From positions 5,518,001 through 5,582,000 of the forward strand of contig NW_025408670.1 of NCBI RefSeq assembly GCF_020360975.1: a stretch of 64,000 nucleotides of DNA. The letters run 5' to 3'. Under the pieces are notes generated by a model. The model had not been told where the DNA came from. It was given only the letters and a program-made list of their open reading frames with translations, and did no database searches. This document shows positions 1-11,536 of this stretch, piece by piece (the first letter of the stretch is position 1; every line of letters starts with the position of its first letter). Made by a program: the position numbers and the translations under genes. The stretch is from Hirsutella rhossiliensis (Eukaryota > Ascomycota > Sordariomycetes > Hypocreales > Ophiocordycipitaceae).

Positions 1-817
1 AAGATGGGGTTCCCGGAGATCTCCTACATGGCGATGCTTGTTCATTATGCAAGGCTGCTTTCTCTGCCCGGTAAGTCTTTCCTGCCACCACGCTCCCACC
101 AAAAGAAGAGACTCCTCAAGGCTAAGGCGTGGACAGTCGAGTCAGTTGTCGTGACCAAGATTCTGGCTGCCACCCTGAAATCCCACTTCCGGTTCCCTGT
201 CGACAAGACCAAAATACTGCCGCTTGGCCATCCGGAAATACGTCTTGTCGCCCTCCTTGTTGTTGCGACAAAACTCTGCTTTCCCTTCGGAAACAGAAAG
301 TCCCGGCTGCACGGCCCTGGCGGCGTTGAATTGCCCCGGCTTGACTGGGATACCTGGAAGCAAGGCTTCTTGCCTCCCCTCGGGGAGCCACCGAGAGGCA
401 ATGCCAACTTCGCGGAGACAACGCCTTCGCAGGTGGCTCTCATGAGCGATGAGGAATTTGAAGCCTATTCCACCCACGTCCTCAGTCTTACTGGCGGCAA
501 AACGAGTAAGCAGCCGAGCGTCGCTCTGACTCGTCAGTGCTAACAGGGCCGCAGGCGAGAGTCCCATCGCGCGGTTCTTTCCAATCCCAAATACCCCCGA
601 GCCCGCGCCGCTTGTTCTGGAGACGTCACAAGAGGAGGCATACGAGAGAGCCCGTCGACTTCTTAGCCAGACTTTACAGTCGCCATTGCAACCTGGACCA
701 GATGAGACTGACTCATCATCGGATAATGTGAACAGCATGTACGAGGCTTTCCGCACCACGGGGGATCTGTCCGAAACAGCGAGGGCGTTTTACAAAGCAG
801 CGGGTAAGGGACCGTAA
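1..817 (+). CDS. rrn7: Probable RNA polymerase I initiation factor Rrn7 (3' part only)
   Basis: The 5' end lies outside the window. Exons 1-70, 137-505 and 555-817 join in one frame. The introns are 71-136 (GTAAGT, branch GCTAAG, CAG) and 506-554 (GTAAGC, branch GCTAAC, CAG). The product of about 230 residues contains HPEIRLVALLVVATKL, like the second cyclin-like fold of Rrn7/TAF1B proteins. It then has an acidic SDEEFEAY segment and an alpha-helical tail ending YEAFRTTGDLSETARAFY. Rrn7 is a TFIIB-like subunit of the yeast core factor that recruits RNA polymerase I to the rDNA promoter in the nucleolus. The N-terminal zinc ribbon that would settle the identity is off the window. The splicing is solid; the family call rests on remembered motif resemblance and is moderate. 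Confidence 0.55.
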
Positions 818-1275
818 CTTTTTGACCCCTTGGCAAGCGAGCCGAATCAGGCTGACAACTCTCAGGCGAGGCAGCCGGCATTCCTCTGGAAATAGTTGTC
901 CGGGCTGTTTACATGCAGGAACAAGCAATAGTCTCATGGCAGAAGGGTAGAACGGGGCCGGACAATAACACGGAATAGTGGGGGTTCTTTCAAACGTCAC
1001 TCAAGCAACATAACAGGCGCATTCAACGAGGAATAGACGTGACCGATGATGGGCTGTGTATTGATTGGCTCCGTGTCCGAATGAAGGCCGGAGGTGCTCG
1101 GTTACGTGGGGGGCCGGTGTGGGGACGCGCAAATTGAAGTGGGGCATCACGTGAGTGGGCATTGGACCTAGGGCTTTCTCACCACCCCTCAACGGGCCCC
1201 ACCACCTACACGCGCAGAGTCTCTCGTTACTCGCAAACCTTCCACCGTCCGTCAGCGTCACAAAAATCAGTCAAG
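818..1275. other. Intergenic: Rrn7 3' end and ubiquitin-L40 promoter/5' UTR
   Basis: No convincing ORF. It should hold the terminator of the upstream gene and the promoter and untranslated leader of the ubiquitin-ribosomal fusion. Its last 60 bases are rich in C and T/A, as is common for fungal leaders. I see no defined TATA box. Confidence 0.5.
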
Positions 1276-1961
<686 letters not shown>

Positions 1962-2500
1962 AGGAGTTCCCCCATGGATGTGGCGTCTGGTTTTCTGGCA
2001 GAACGGGAATGGCAAGGCCCAAGGAGGTGCTTTAAACGGTTGTCGAGCCTGGGCGCTCATTTCTAAACGTGGCATCTGCTGCTCAGGCAATTCAGTCTAG
2101 ATGATTCCGCGAATGCATTGGAGTTGAGCAACTTGCGCATTGCCTTGGCATTGTTGCCAGAATGCTTGAATAATTGTCGACGTTTGACTTGCCATGTCCC
2201 TCGTCTGTTCCCATTTAGTGGGGATGCCTGAGTTTTATCTGTAGGGGCCTTTTCCCATTGCTGTCCAAGGCCGTGCCGGTGTGGCTCTAGAAAAGACAGG
2301 TCAGGCTCACTCGAGTGAGCGGGTTGCGCGGTCGGGTAAAAGCCGGCCCAGGAACGCCAGGGCAGGTACCTCGCCAGGCTGACAACACCCTGTCCCTGGC
2401 TGAGCAGCTTCATCCTGCCCAGAGACAAAAGAAGGTGCACCAGGCAGCGAAACCAGCGCGGGCGTTTACCTTGCTTGAATTCGCAGCCAGAGTGCCCGCC
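1962..2500. other. Intergenic between L40 and the Yip1-domain gene
   Basis: About 540 bp with no credible gene. It holds the 3' UTR of the ubiquitin fusion and the promoter/leader of the next gene on the same strand. Confidence 0.5.
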
Positions 2501-3533
2501 ATGTCGGGGTCCGGATACGATGCCGTGGTGGACGTGGATGACGAGGTGCGCATGCCGCGAGGCGACGATGGCGTGGTAGACAGGCCTGATGCCGATGACT
2601 GTTGCTAATACCCTTGGCTCAGGGCGACCTCGGCCACACCGATCTCCAAGAGGACCTCGAATTCCACAACTCAAACTTCCACGAGTCGGCGGCGGGCGGC
2701 CGCAAAGGTCGCCCGGCGTCGAGCCTGCCGCCGCCCGTGACGGCGCCCTCGTCGTCGTCGCCCAAGCGCTTCCTGTGGACCCTCTCCTTTTACGGACAGT
2801 TCTTCGACGTCGACACGTCTGCGGTGCTATCGCGGTGCTGGGCTGCTCTCTTCCCCCGAGCCAACTTCCTCGACGTACTCGAGGGCAACCCCGATCTCTA
2901 CGGGCCCTTTTGGATCGCAACAACCGTTGTCTTGATCCTGTTCCTCGGCGGCACAATCAGCAAGTACTTGGCGGCGACAAGGTCTACGCCTTTTGCCTAT
3001 GACTTTAGGCTCCTGAGCGGTAAGGCCCAGCCCATCGCCATCCCCTGCATCCGTGTGGGAGTTTTGCCGAGAAGCTAATCAACGTGCCTTTGGGCTGATC
3101 TCTTGCAGGTGCTGCTGGCCTCATCTATGGATACACGCTTTTCATCCCCATGGCTCTCTTCCTCGCCCTCAGATACTTTGGCAGCGAGTTGGCCAACCTC
3201 CTCGAATGCTGGACCCTGTACGGCTACGCCAACTTGATCTGGATCCCGGTTGCCATCATCAGCTGGTCGCCCATTGAGATTCTTAACTGGGTCTTCGTGG
3301 GCGTCGGTTTCGGCCTGTCCGTCGCCTTCCTCGTCCGCAACATGTACCCCGTCTTGAGCGCGACCGACTTCCAGGTCAGCAAGGTGCTCCTCATACTCGT
3401 GGTGCTCCTCCACGCCGCCCTGTCACTCACCATCAAGATCCTGTTCTTTGCCCACGGCAGTCCGGTGGCCAGGGCCCCTGGCGAGGGCGGTCCCGACAAT
3501 CAGACGGGCGAGAAGACGCCAAGTATGTTTTAG
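2501..3533 (+). CDS. Yip1-domain Golgi membrane protein (YIPF1/2, Yip5-like)
   Basis: Exons 2501-2545, 2623-3019 and 3109-3533 give 288 residues. The introns have branch sequences GCTAATA and GCTAATC. The N-terminal cytosolic part carries GHTDLQEDLEFHNSNF, a signature I associate with the YIPF1/YIPF2/Yip5 branch, then a low-complexity Pro/Ser stretch. Five hydrophobic spans follow from about residue 120: IATTVVLILFLGG, LIYGYTLFIPMALFLAL, LIWIPVAIISW, ILNWVFVGVGFGLSVAFL and VLLILVVLLHAALSLTI. The start at 2501 is chosen because the short first exon (MSGSGYDAVVDVDDE) reads straight into the conserved motif after splicing. Family members bind Rab/Ypt GTPases and shape ER-Golgi vesicle traffic. 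The exact paralogue is not certain. Confidence 0.88.
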
Positions 3534-3874
3534 GCTGGGCCCGGCACCAGGGGCGGCGGCGGGCGTTGAAGTCGAGGCGAGTACGGTATTTCCAGCCTGG
3601 AGAAGATGGACGCTGTATCGAGAGAAACCTGCGCGCCACTGCGCTAGACGAATTTCATACAAACAATGCTCAAGTTGGTAGAACGCATGCATCTTGATCC
3701 TTTGTGATGGCCGCCCGAATGGCTGGCTGGCTGCCCATCCCGTGCCCTTCATCCTTGTCGAGGCCAACTTCATGTCTCGGGGGAACGTGCCAACTTTTCA
3801 AGGCCTACCAGCCTAGGCCGAGTGGGCATGCACCAAGCCAATGTATGTAGGCCAGGAAAACTGGCATTCTTGCA
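3534..3874. other. Convergent 3' intergenic spacer
   Basis: 341 bp between two genes that face each other (Yip1-domain gene on plus, rhodanese on minus). It should contain both 3' UTRs and polyadenylation sites. No ORF of interest. Confidence 0.5.
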
Positions 3875-4672
3875 TCAAGCCCCGCGCTCCCTGTTTCTTT
3901 CCAGCCTTTTCTCGGGCGCCGCCTCTTCAGGCTCCGGCGGCACCCTCTCGACGGGCCCGGCGCGCTCCTCCCACTCGAGCCAGCTGCCCGGGTACTCGCC
4001 GACGCTGGGCCAGCCGGCGCGGCCGGCGAGCTGGGCGGCGGTGCGGGCGCGCACGCCGGCGCGGCAGTAGAAGACGAGGTGGGCGTCGCGCGGCTGCGGC
4101 CGCGGCTGGAGGCTGTGCTGGCGCGCGAGCTCCTCGTTGCCCGGCTGCTCAACGACCTGGGCCGCCGTCATGAGGGGCATGTTGACGGCGCCGGGGATCT
4201 TGCCCGTGGCGGCCAGCTCGTTGTATTCGCGGACGTCTGCTCTCGCTCGCCAGAGCAAGGGAGGGTCAGCGGCTTCTTGCTTCCGAGGGGAGTGAGCCCG
4301 AGAGATGGGGGAAAAGGGTGGGTGGGTGGGGGGTGGCTCACCGATGAAGACGACCTTTTGCTGCCCTTTTGACGGAGGCCCGCGTGAATTCACCTCGACC
4401 TGCCGCTTCACCTCGTCAAACGTCCAGATGCGGCTGCCGCTGGGGCTGTCATTCTCCGCGCCGTCTGCGCCACTGCTGCCGAGCGAGTACCAGCGACGGG
4501 GCAGCGCCGGCGGCGAGGCGGCCCGGGGGCTCGCAAAGGTGCGCGTCGTCGCCGCGGCCGGGGCGACGATGCCGACGAGGGCCTGGCGCGCCGGCCGTCG
4601 CAGCGGCAGCAGCAGCCGTCGCAGCGCCGGCGCCGTGGGAGGGGCCGCGAGAGCTCGTCGGGCTGCCGTCAT
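3875..4672 (-). CDS. Mitochondrial rhodanese-domain protein (thiosulfate sulfurtransferase)
   Basis: Two exons on the minus strand, 4672-4342 and 4236-3875, with a 105-bp intron (GTGAGC...CAG). The product is 230 residues. The first 60 or so residues are rich in Arg/Ala/Pro with almost no acidic residues, typical of a mitochondrial presequence. The single rhodanese domain (about 85-215) has DVREYNELAATGKIPGAVNMP and the active-site loop CRAGVR with nucleophile Cys168. It then has GEYPGSWLEWE. Single-domain enzymes of this type (yeast Rdl1/Rdl2) move sulfane sulfur from thiosulfate to thiols such as glutathione. The reading frame stays open about 50 codons upstream through a GT-rich repeat; I place the start at 4672 because the residues beyond it are repeat-derived. 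Confidence 0.85.
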   Translation of the reverse strand: MTAARRALAAPPTAPALRRLLLPLRRPARQALVGIVAPAAATTRTFASPRAASPPALPRRWYSLGSSGADGAENDSPSGSRIWTFDEVKRQVEVNSRGPPSKGQQKVVFIGEPPPTHPPFSPISRAHSPRKQEAADPPLLWRARADVREYNELAATGKIPGAVNMPLMTAAQVVEQPGNEELARQHSLQPRPQPRDAHLVFYCRAGVRARTAAQLAGRAGWPSVGEYPGSWLEWEERAGPVERVPPEPEEAAPEKRLERNRERGA

Positions 4673-4700
4673 GGCTGGCCGCGTTCGATTCGACGTCTTG

Positions 4701-4776
4701 TGTATGTGGGCGGGTGTGGGCGTGTGTGGGCGTGTGTGGGCGTGTGTGGGCGTGTGCGTTGGTGTGCGTTGGTGTC
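4701..4776. repeat. GT-rich tandem repeat upstream of the rhodanese gene
   Basis: A 10-bp unit CGTGTGTGGG is repeated four times from 4711 to 4750, preceded by degenerate copies and followed by a diverged CGTGTGCGTTGGTG run. It lies 30-100 bp upstream of the rhodanese start codon, so it falls in that gene's leader or core promoter. On the transcript strand it is CA/CCCAC-rich. Confidence 0.85.
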
Positions 4777-5509
4777 TGGCAAAGCGCAGCGTCGGCGTCA
4801 CAGTTGAAGGGATGAGCTTAGATGTCGGCAAGTACAGACACCCCCTGCCAGCCGCGTGTGGCGCAAACGCGGCTGAACGGTGACACCATCTTGAGCAACA
4901 AGGATTACACGCGTGTGCCTCAACCGAGCTCCCTTCTTACTGGTGGCGATGCAAAGTGATGATCTGACAAGCCACGCTTGGATTCCGATGGCGTCTTACC
5001 ACACAGATCGGATCCCGATACTCCCCCAGCCAGTAGCAGCAGCCTTCGCCAAAGTCCATCATCACTCTGACCCGACATCTATCCACGATCATCTCCTTCA
5101 TTCGCCATCTGGCTCCGTCGGTCGTCTCGTCCATGAGCGAGGCGCCGCGCAGACCGTGGTAGTGAAAAGCAGTAAACGAAGCTGTAAGTTATGTACATTT
5201 GGTGTGCGAGCATTACAATTAGATACCCATTAAGTCGCCCCTTGATGCGCCTGCCCGCCGTGAGGTCGTTGTCGGCCCCGGGCATTAAGCTTCTATTATC
5301 GATTGTCGGTCGCCCCGCCTCCCCTTTTCGCAGTCCCAAAGGCGGACCGAGCTTCCCATGTGATTCCCTGCCTTTGCTTGGAACAAGTCGCCCCAATCTG
5401 TACCTGACTATGACTCCTTCAGAGTCTCGGCCGACGGCGATTGGCGTCTGCTGTCGCAGCGTACCATCATCTTCCGCCGAAACCGAGGGCGTCTGCATCG
5501 GTCACCACC
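4777..5509. other. Intergenic between rhodanese 5' end and ERG5 3' end
   Basis: About 730 bp with no supportable gene. Both neighbours are on the minus strand, so this holds the rhodanese promoter and the ERG5 3' UTR. Confidence 0.45.
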
Positions 5510-7420
5510 TTACGGCTTTCGCTCCTCAAACGTGAGCGGGCAGTCGTCCTAGAGGCAAGGTTTTTAGTCATCTCAATGTCATGTGCTGGCAGCATGCCGA
5601 GCCCATCGTCACCTACCTTGGGGAAAATGGTCGCAAACACCTTAATCTCCTCCGACAGCGGCGTGGGGTGGTGAGTCCAGTTCAGCTGCACCGACGCCTT
5701 TCCGAGGAAAAGAGCGAGGTTGAGCTGCGCGTAGACCTGGCCAAGGCAGTAGTGAGGGCCGGTGCCGAATACCAGATAGTTCTTGGCCCCTTTGACCTCT
5801 GCGTCTCCCGAGTAGTATCGCTCCGGATCAAAACGGTCGGGATTCTCGTACACATCTGGGTCGTGGAGAGCCATGTACGTCGTGGGAATCAACATGGAAC
5901 CTGCACGAGCCCCCCGTTAGTTATTGACGAGCCGACAGACTTGAGAAGCCTACCTTTGGGGACCGTGTACGAATCGGTGATGGGGAACGCCTTCTTCACT
6001 TCGTACGGAATCATGATCACCGGAGGGCGGTATCGGAGCAGCTCGCGAACGACGGCGCGCGTGTACTTGAGGGACTCGAGCTGGTCCATGTCGAGCTCGG
6101 CGTGAATGTCACCGTTGCGGACCTTGAGATTCTCCTCCCGGACGCGATCCAGGACGTCGGGTCGCTGGGCAGCAGTCTGGAAGAGCCAGGTGGCGGCGCT
6201 GCTGGTAGCATCCTGGGAGGCAAAGAGAAATGTGAAGACGGTCTGGGAAATCTCATAGTCGTTGAACATGCGCAATAGCGGGTACGGCTTCTCCATGCCC
6301 TCGCAGGTGCCATTGCTCTCGGCTTCGCGCCAGCGCTCCGAGTTGATCATCTGCAGAATCCAGCCGTCCATGATGCAGGTGATGTCGCCGCCAGCGGCCA
6401 TCCGCACCTTGCTCTTGGCGGCACACTTGGCAAACTCAGCCAAGACCATGTCAGCAGCCTTTTTGCCGTACCACGTCTTGGTCCAAGGGATGATGATGGG
6501 AAAGTTGACGAGCTCAAGGGCGGCCGTGATGAGATAGTAGTCGTCGGCAATCTTCTTGACGGCCTCGTCCGAGATGTAGTGGCCGACAAAGGTGCGGCAC
6601 GAGACGGCGCACATGAGCTCGCGGAACTCGGGCATGAAGGGGACGGGCTTGCCATCGTTGTTCTTTGTGACTTGGACAAACTTTTTGAAGTATCGCGTGT
6701 ACACCTCCTCCTGGCCGGGCAGGTAGGTTTCGAGGGCTTTGCGGGTGAAGAGACCGTTGAGGCCCTTGCGAAAGTCAACGTGTAGCTTGCCGTCGAGGAA
6801 GACCCAGTTGTCGTGGCCGAGGAGCTTGTGGGCGACGTCGACGACGCAGGGCTTGACGTAGGAGGGCGAGTTGAGCACCTTGCGTGCCATGTCTCGGGTG
6901 GAGGCGATGACGACGAACCTGGCAGCGAGCGGAAGCTTGTCAGCGGAAAGGTCCGAGGCATTGCAGGCTCGCCGGCGATTGGAGAGAAAGGGCAGCCAGG
7001 CGCTTAGGGGGGGGAAGGGGGTAATACTTGTGGAAGACGGAGACGCAGCTCAGGGGCCCGCTAGCCCATTTGGCGTGATACTCTTCGAATTTGGGGTCAA
7101 CGGACTGGAGAAAGGGGCCAATGAAGGGCATCTTCCACGAGGGTCCAACAATGGAGCCTTTGCTCATAACGTAGCTGACTGTTGGCGCGGCAATAGTCAG
7201 TCAGGTAGAGAGTTTTGGGGGAACAAGGACCGGGCGGCGCACTCTGATCGTAGACGATGCACATGGCGAAGAAAGTCAGGAGCAGGGTCCAGGGACTCGC
7301 GGTGACGATGGCCTCGAAGACATAGTCGAGCTGAGGGGGCACGGCAACGCCGACATACTTTGCATTGGCGAGGACCGAGGTGAAGGCAGACGAGGTGGAC
7401 GAGGCGTTAACAGCGTCCAT
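5510..7420 (-). CDS. erg5: Sterol C-22 desaturase, cytochrome P450 CYP61 (ERG5)
   Basis: Five exons on the minus strand: 7420-7243, 7178-7028, 6918-5954, 5900-5617, 5548-5510. They give 538 residues, the usual CYP61 length. An N-terminal membrane anchor (SPWTLLLTFFAMCIVYDQ) precedes the catalytic domain. Visible P450 marks are the I-helix ASQDATSS, the K-helix ELLR at 402-405, and the haem loop FGTGPHYCLG with ligand Cys483. The product sits in the ER and introduces the C22-C23 double bond, the penultimate step to ergosterol. The last 13-codon exon (DDCPLTFEERKP) would be missed by simple ORF calling: reading through intron 4 gives a spurious 60-residue tail. CYP51 (ERG11) is ruled out by the close CYP61 match along its length, including YEEYHAKWASGPLSCVSV-type text. 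Confidence 0.95.
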
Positions 7421-9568
7421 TGTGTCTGGCTGGGTGGCTGGAGGAGCCGTCTGGAGCTGGCCGAGTGTTGCTCGCGATCCGAAGGGTGAAGGCCAAGCAG
7501 ACACGAGGAGCGGGGGGAGAGGAGGTGGGAAAGGAGGGTATTCGGGAGAGATAGGAGAGAGACAAGCGAGTGAATGATGAGAATTGAGCGGCCAGGAAGA
7601 CAGAAGGGTGAGCCGGGGGTAGGCTTGGGAGGGGGGGACCAAAACCAGGGGGGTGGTGGGGGAAAGGGTACAGGTACGAGGAGGGTACGCGGCCAGACAC
7701 AGGAAACGGCGCGAAACAATGCATAAGCAAGTTAAGGTATTTATTACTCTGTTCTTGTACGGCGGTGGAATGAATTGATCAAAAGTCGAGGAGCCAGTGT
7801 TTGCTTCTGCATGAATATTCTGACAGTAGACAAGACGGTTCAACTGGGAGTCTCCCATCCTCGTCCCTCGTATCTTCCCTCATCATTTACATGGTCCTCG
7901 ACTTTCAACAAGGCGACGATTTTGAATGGCGTTTACGGTGATCGGGGTTCAAGACGCCGCCGATTCCGTAGGTACTGGAAAGTACTCGGTACTAAGGGTC
8001 TAGTACGGAGTACGGAGTATCCGCACCTGCACGTAAAACCACTTCAGGGACTAACACAATAGTGGGCGCCGGAGCTTCAGGGACTTTCTGAGATGTGGAT
8101 CAAGTAAAAACAAAAGAAGAAAGGGCACACCAGCAGCAATTGACAGGCACCGGAGATCAATTGATCGAGGGGCCAAGACAAAACGTGAGCACTGAAATGC
8201 ACAGCGTATAGCATCGGCGCTTGACCGACAATCATGAACAGGCCCCGCCATCTAGCAGCAGCCAATCTACTTTGTAGATGATGGCTCTCCGGGCCTCTGA
8301 AAAGTAGGTACCGACCTACCGACCGGTACGTAGGACCATTAGCGTCGACTGCCTTAGCACTTTAGTACCTTGCCTTAGCTTCTGGGTGCTACTTTGCTGC
8401 TGAATCGGGTTTCCCGCCGCTAGTCTCGGGCAACTTGTCGCGGTCGATGGAGGTTGACAGAAGTCGAAAACTCGGGGACGATCCAAGCTTTGCAAATGGC
8501 GAGCTGTTGGGGGCATCTGTAGGATGTATAGTGCCTCGAGCTCCGGACCGTTGGTTGCACCTGAGATGAGGAAAGACATGGGCAAAGAAAAGAAGTACAT
8601 GGGTATTTTACATTGAGTGGTAAGTACCTTACACTGTACTTATTAAGCGCCGCCGGCAACCCGTCTATCCGGCAAGGAATAAACATGCCATTTTTCATCC
8701 AAAGCGAATACGGATACGGATACGCAAGAGTTGCTCCGAACTCCGACTCAGCGCTCTCCCGAAAGCACCGCTGATTTTAGTGCGCACTGCGCAGAGCACG
8801 GGAGAGAAACCTGCATCATGGAATTTCGAATACTGCAGTGAGTGACAAATCTGCTCAGGCGTGCTACGAAGATTCCGTGACTAGGTAGGCAAGATGCACG
8901 GGGCAGAGGCCTGCTCCGCTCCGGCCCCGGCTTCGGCCTCGGGGGCTGGCTGCCATGGACCGGATCACTCGAGATGGATCACGCCCGATGGATCACGCAG
9001 GGTTACTAGTGATGGCTTGTTATTCTCCGAGTACCCAAAGCTTGTCTGTTGGTTGGCCTGGAGTCTAGCCAGAGTGGCCTTTGGCTGGCGGAGTGTGGGG
9101 AGAGGAGCCTCAGGGAGGCCAAGCAAACACTCTGTTTAACATCTGCAAGTCGGCCTTCGTGCTGTGCGATTTCTTTGTAATGCACCAAAGATGATGGAAG
9201 AGTCGCGTGACCGTCGACCGAGGCGGCCACCATTGCATGGGGGGGAGACCGGAGAGCCAATGGCTCGACTCTGGCCAGGCCGAGGGTAGCAATGACGTCG
9301 GTCTATCCCTCTGTCTATCCCACTGTCTATCCCTCTGTCGGGACAGGCTCCGTCTGCTGATTCCAGCTGGTGCAACACGCTGCTGCCCACCAACGTCAAC
9401 GTGCGGGTACCCCTGCACTGTGCTGTAGGTCCTACTCAAGCAGCGATGGCTTGGGCACCCGTCGAACTCGTCATGTCTTTTCCCCCTCACCATCGACTCT
9501 GCCAGCAACTCTACCGACATTGCCATCGCCAGACTCGTCGACTTTCATCAGCAGCAACCCCTCCCAAG
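7421..9568. other. Divergent intergenic region ERG5 / proteinase inhibitor
   Basis: 2.1 kb between the ERG5 start (minus) and the Pbi2-like start (plus), presumably two promoters. No ORF here resembles a protein I know. It holds short low-complexity motifs: a GTAC/GGTA-rich stretch near 8305-8330, a small ATACGG repeat near 8707-8725, and a 12-bp tandem repeat near 9300. Confidence 0.45.
9300..9338. repeat. Short tandem repeat, unit CTCTGTCTATCC
   Basis: Three near-identical copies of a 12-bp unit (CTCTGTCTATCC / CACTGTCTATCC), about 230 bp upstream of the proteinase inhibitor start. Confidence 0.8.
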
Positions 9569-9964
9569 ATGCCTTCCTACATTGTGAGTCTTGCTCCCCC
9601 CCCGCCTCGGGCACGGCATGCATCTAACCTTTGTCGCGCTCCCAGGTCAAGCTCAAGGACGACGCGACCCCAGAGCAGGTCCAGGCGTAGGCGCACCCTC
9701 CATCACGTCTCGCTCATTTTGTCTGACTCGGACGGGGAGCAGTGCCAAGCAGCATGCCAAGGATCAGGGCGGCACCATCGGCCACGAATACACGCTCATC
9801 AAGGGCTTCTCGTAAGCCCCCTTCTCCTTGTCTCCGGGACTGCCTGGACCTGGCTGATGCGCGCACCCGGCAGCGTGTCTTTCCCAGAGGGTTCGGTGCA
9901 GTCTCTCGAGAAGAACGAGCACGTCGAGACCGTCGAGCTTGATCAGGAGATGAGTACGCAGTGA
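9569..9964 (+). CDS. pbi2: Proteinase B inhibitor (Pbi2/IB2, inhibitor I9 family)
   Basis: Four tiny exons (9569-9583, 9646-9686, 9743-9811, 9874-9964) encode 71 residues, close to the 75 of yeast Pbi2. The protein starts MPSYIVKLKDDATPEQVQ, continues with an alpha-helical AKQHAKDQGG segment and IGHEYTLIKGFSVSFPEG, and ends EHVETVELDQEMSTQ. This is the beta-alpha-beta-beta-alpha-beta layout of subtilisin propeptide-like I9 domains without an attached protease. Known members act in the cytosol to inhibit vacuolar subtilisin-like proteinase B, and yeast Pbi2 (LMA1 with thioredoxin) also aids vacuole fusion. All three introns are 56-62 bp with GTGAGT, GTAGGC and GTAAGC donors. Over half of this gene is intron, so ORF-length filters would miss it. 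Confidence 0.9.
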   Translation: MPSYIVSLAPPPPRARHASNLCRAPRSSSRTTRPQSRSRRRRTLHHVSLILSDSDGEQCQAACQGSGRHHRPRIHAHQGLLVSPLLLVSGTAWTWLMRAPGSVSFPEGSVQSLEKNEHVETVELDQEMSTQ

Positions 9965-11536
9965 GAAGCGGACTTGGGGGGCTCGCCGGTATAGCCAGTC
10001 CAATAGGCTGATGAATTTGGAAACGCATTCGCCTTTGCATCTTGTCGCATGTTGCTTGGGATGGGGTAGCGAGTGCAAGCTGCCCCTCTTCACCCCCCCT
10101 CGTTCCCCACGGGGTTCCTGCAAGACGGCGTGACGTAATCCAAGCCATAAAAGCCGTATTACTACTATTTGCCTGAGACCAAATCCCTATTCGGCCAAGT
10201 GTCCCTTACAATCTCCTCTTTTAATTGGTTGTGTGGCGCCTTAGTCAGCCCAAAAAAAATTCCCAGGTATCTTTATACTTATACTCGTCTTACACGTCGC
10301 GCTCACCTCGCGCGGGGGACAAACCCCTATAGTAGGGTTCCCCTACTGGCTCGGGCGCTCGAGTACGCTATTTCGTAGTTAGAGCTGTCTAGGATTTTTT
10401 TCAGTATTTATTAAGGAAAAGGTACGGCGGCAGCTTTCAAAAGTCGTTGCGGACGCTAAAATGACCCCTGTATAGAAAAAGCAAAACGTACTAAACTTCT
10501 CTAGCTCTCCGTCTACATATTCCCTCTTAATACTAAGAAGGAGCGGCCGCAAAAAAATAGGCCTTAATAGAGCGAATTCCTTAGTATATAAATAGTTATT
10601 ACTATCTCTTATAAAATAAAGATAAGTATCCGTACAGAGTATTATAACCTAGTAGTTAAAGAAGAATTATAGATAGAAAATAAGAAGTATATAAGAAGAC
10701 GATTTAGTACTTACGTATTTACGTATTCTTTTCTTTTCTTTTTCTTTATAGGGGGTAATTTTAGTGTCAGCAACAACTATTGAAAGCTTCCTCCGTAAAA
10801 GAGAGCATATATAAGATCTTCGGGGGCGATATTACGGTACCCCGCCTTTTTGCCGGTATTACGTAGCCGAATAGAGATTTTGGTCTTGGGCAAACAGTAC
10901 TTATAGTAGTACTTATAGTAGTACTCTAAAAGCCTCGACCTGTCTTCCCCCCATGGACAACAGAAAAGCCCCCGTCTGACGGCCAGCCTCGGCTGAACAG
11001 AGACCAGGCGATGGGGGGATAGACAGAGATACATTTGACTTTGATTCGTCCGTCGATGTACGTTCCGGCACTGGGTAAGAGCGCCATTGATGCCCGCCAT
11101 TCATTGGCTCGGCGATGCGGCTCGTCACGGCAGATGAGAGCCAGATAGTGCTTAACTCACCTAAGATAGGCGGTACTCGGCCGAGACACTACACCACTAG
11201 AAAAGATACACGACAAGATCTAGAGGTCCACGCCCTCAAGTCATGTACTGTACCATGGATGCACGGCGAGCCCTGAAGTCCCCTTCTATCTGCGGTACCC
11301 CGTCCTGTATTCCCACTTTTGCTTTGCACGACTCTCCGCAACAACCGCAACAACACTCTTCCATCCAACCTCGCTCCGAATCCTTCCTCTGCCGCCAGCC
11401 TTGCTCTCCCCCACCCCCACCCCCCGGTCTACCGCAGTTCAGAAGAAGCACACGAGGCGCCTCGACGGCAAGGGCCTGCCTGTCCTCGTCCAGCCAGTCT
11501 CCCTTCGCTGGCCTGCCCCGACCCCGCCATGCCGTC
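9965..11536. other. Gene-free stretch with TpA-rich repeat remnant
   Basis: 1.57 kb with no supportable gene. From about 10,140 to 10,760 composition shifts sharply to AT with many TA dinucleotides, few long ORFs and TTTTCTTTTCTTTTTC tracts, against about 60% GC around it. That is what a RIP-mutated transposon remnant looks like in ascomycetes, but no TE protein motif survives that I can read. It is flanked by normal DNA on both sides. Confidence 0.5.
10896..10925. repeat. Short 12-bp tandem/palindromic repeat
   Basis: AGTACTTATAGT is repeated two and a half times; the AGTACT core of each copy is its own reverse complement. Confidence 0.75.

Noticed and set aside
5549..5616. ERG5 ending with the tail read through this segment
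   Set aside because: A GTAGGT...CTAG intron here joins to a 13-codon exon giving the normal CYP61 C-terminus.
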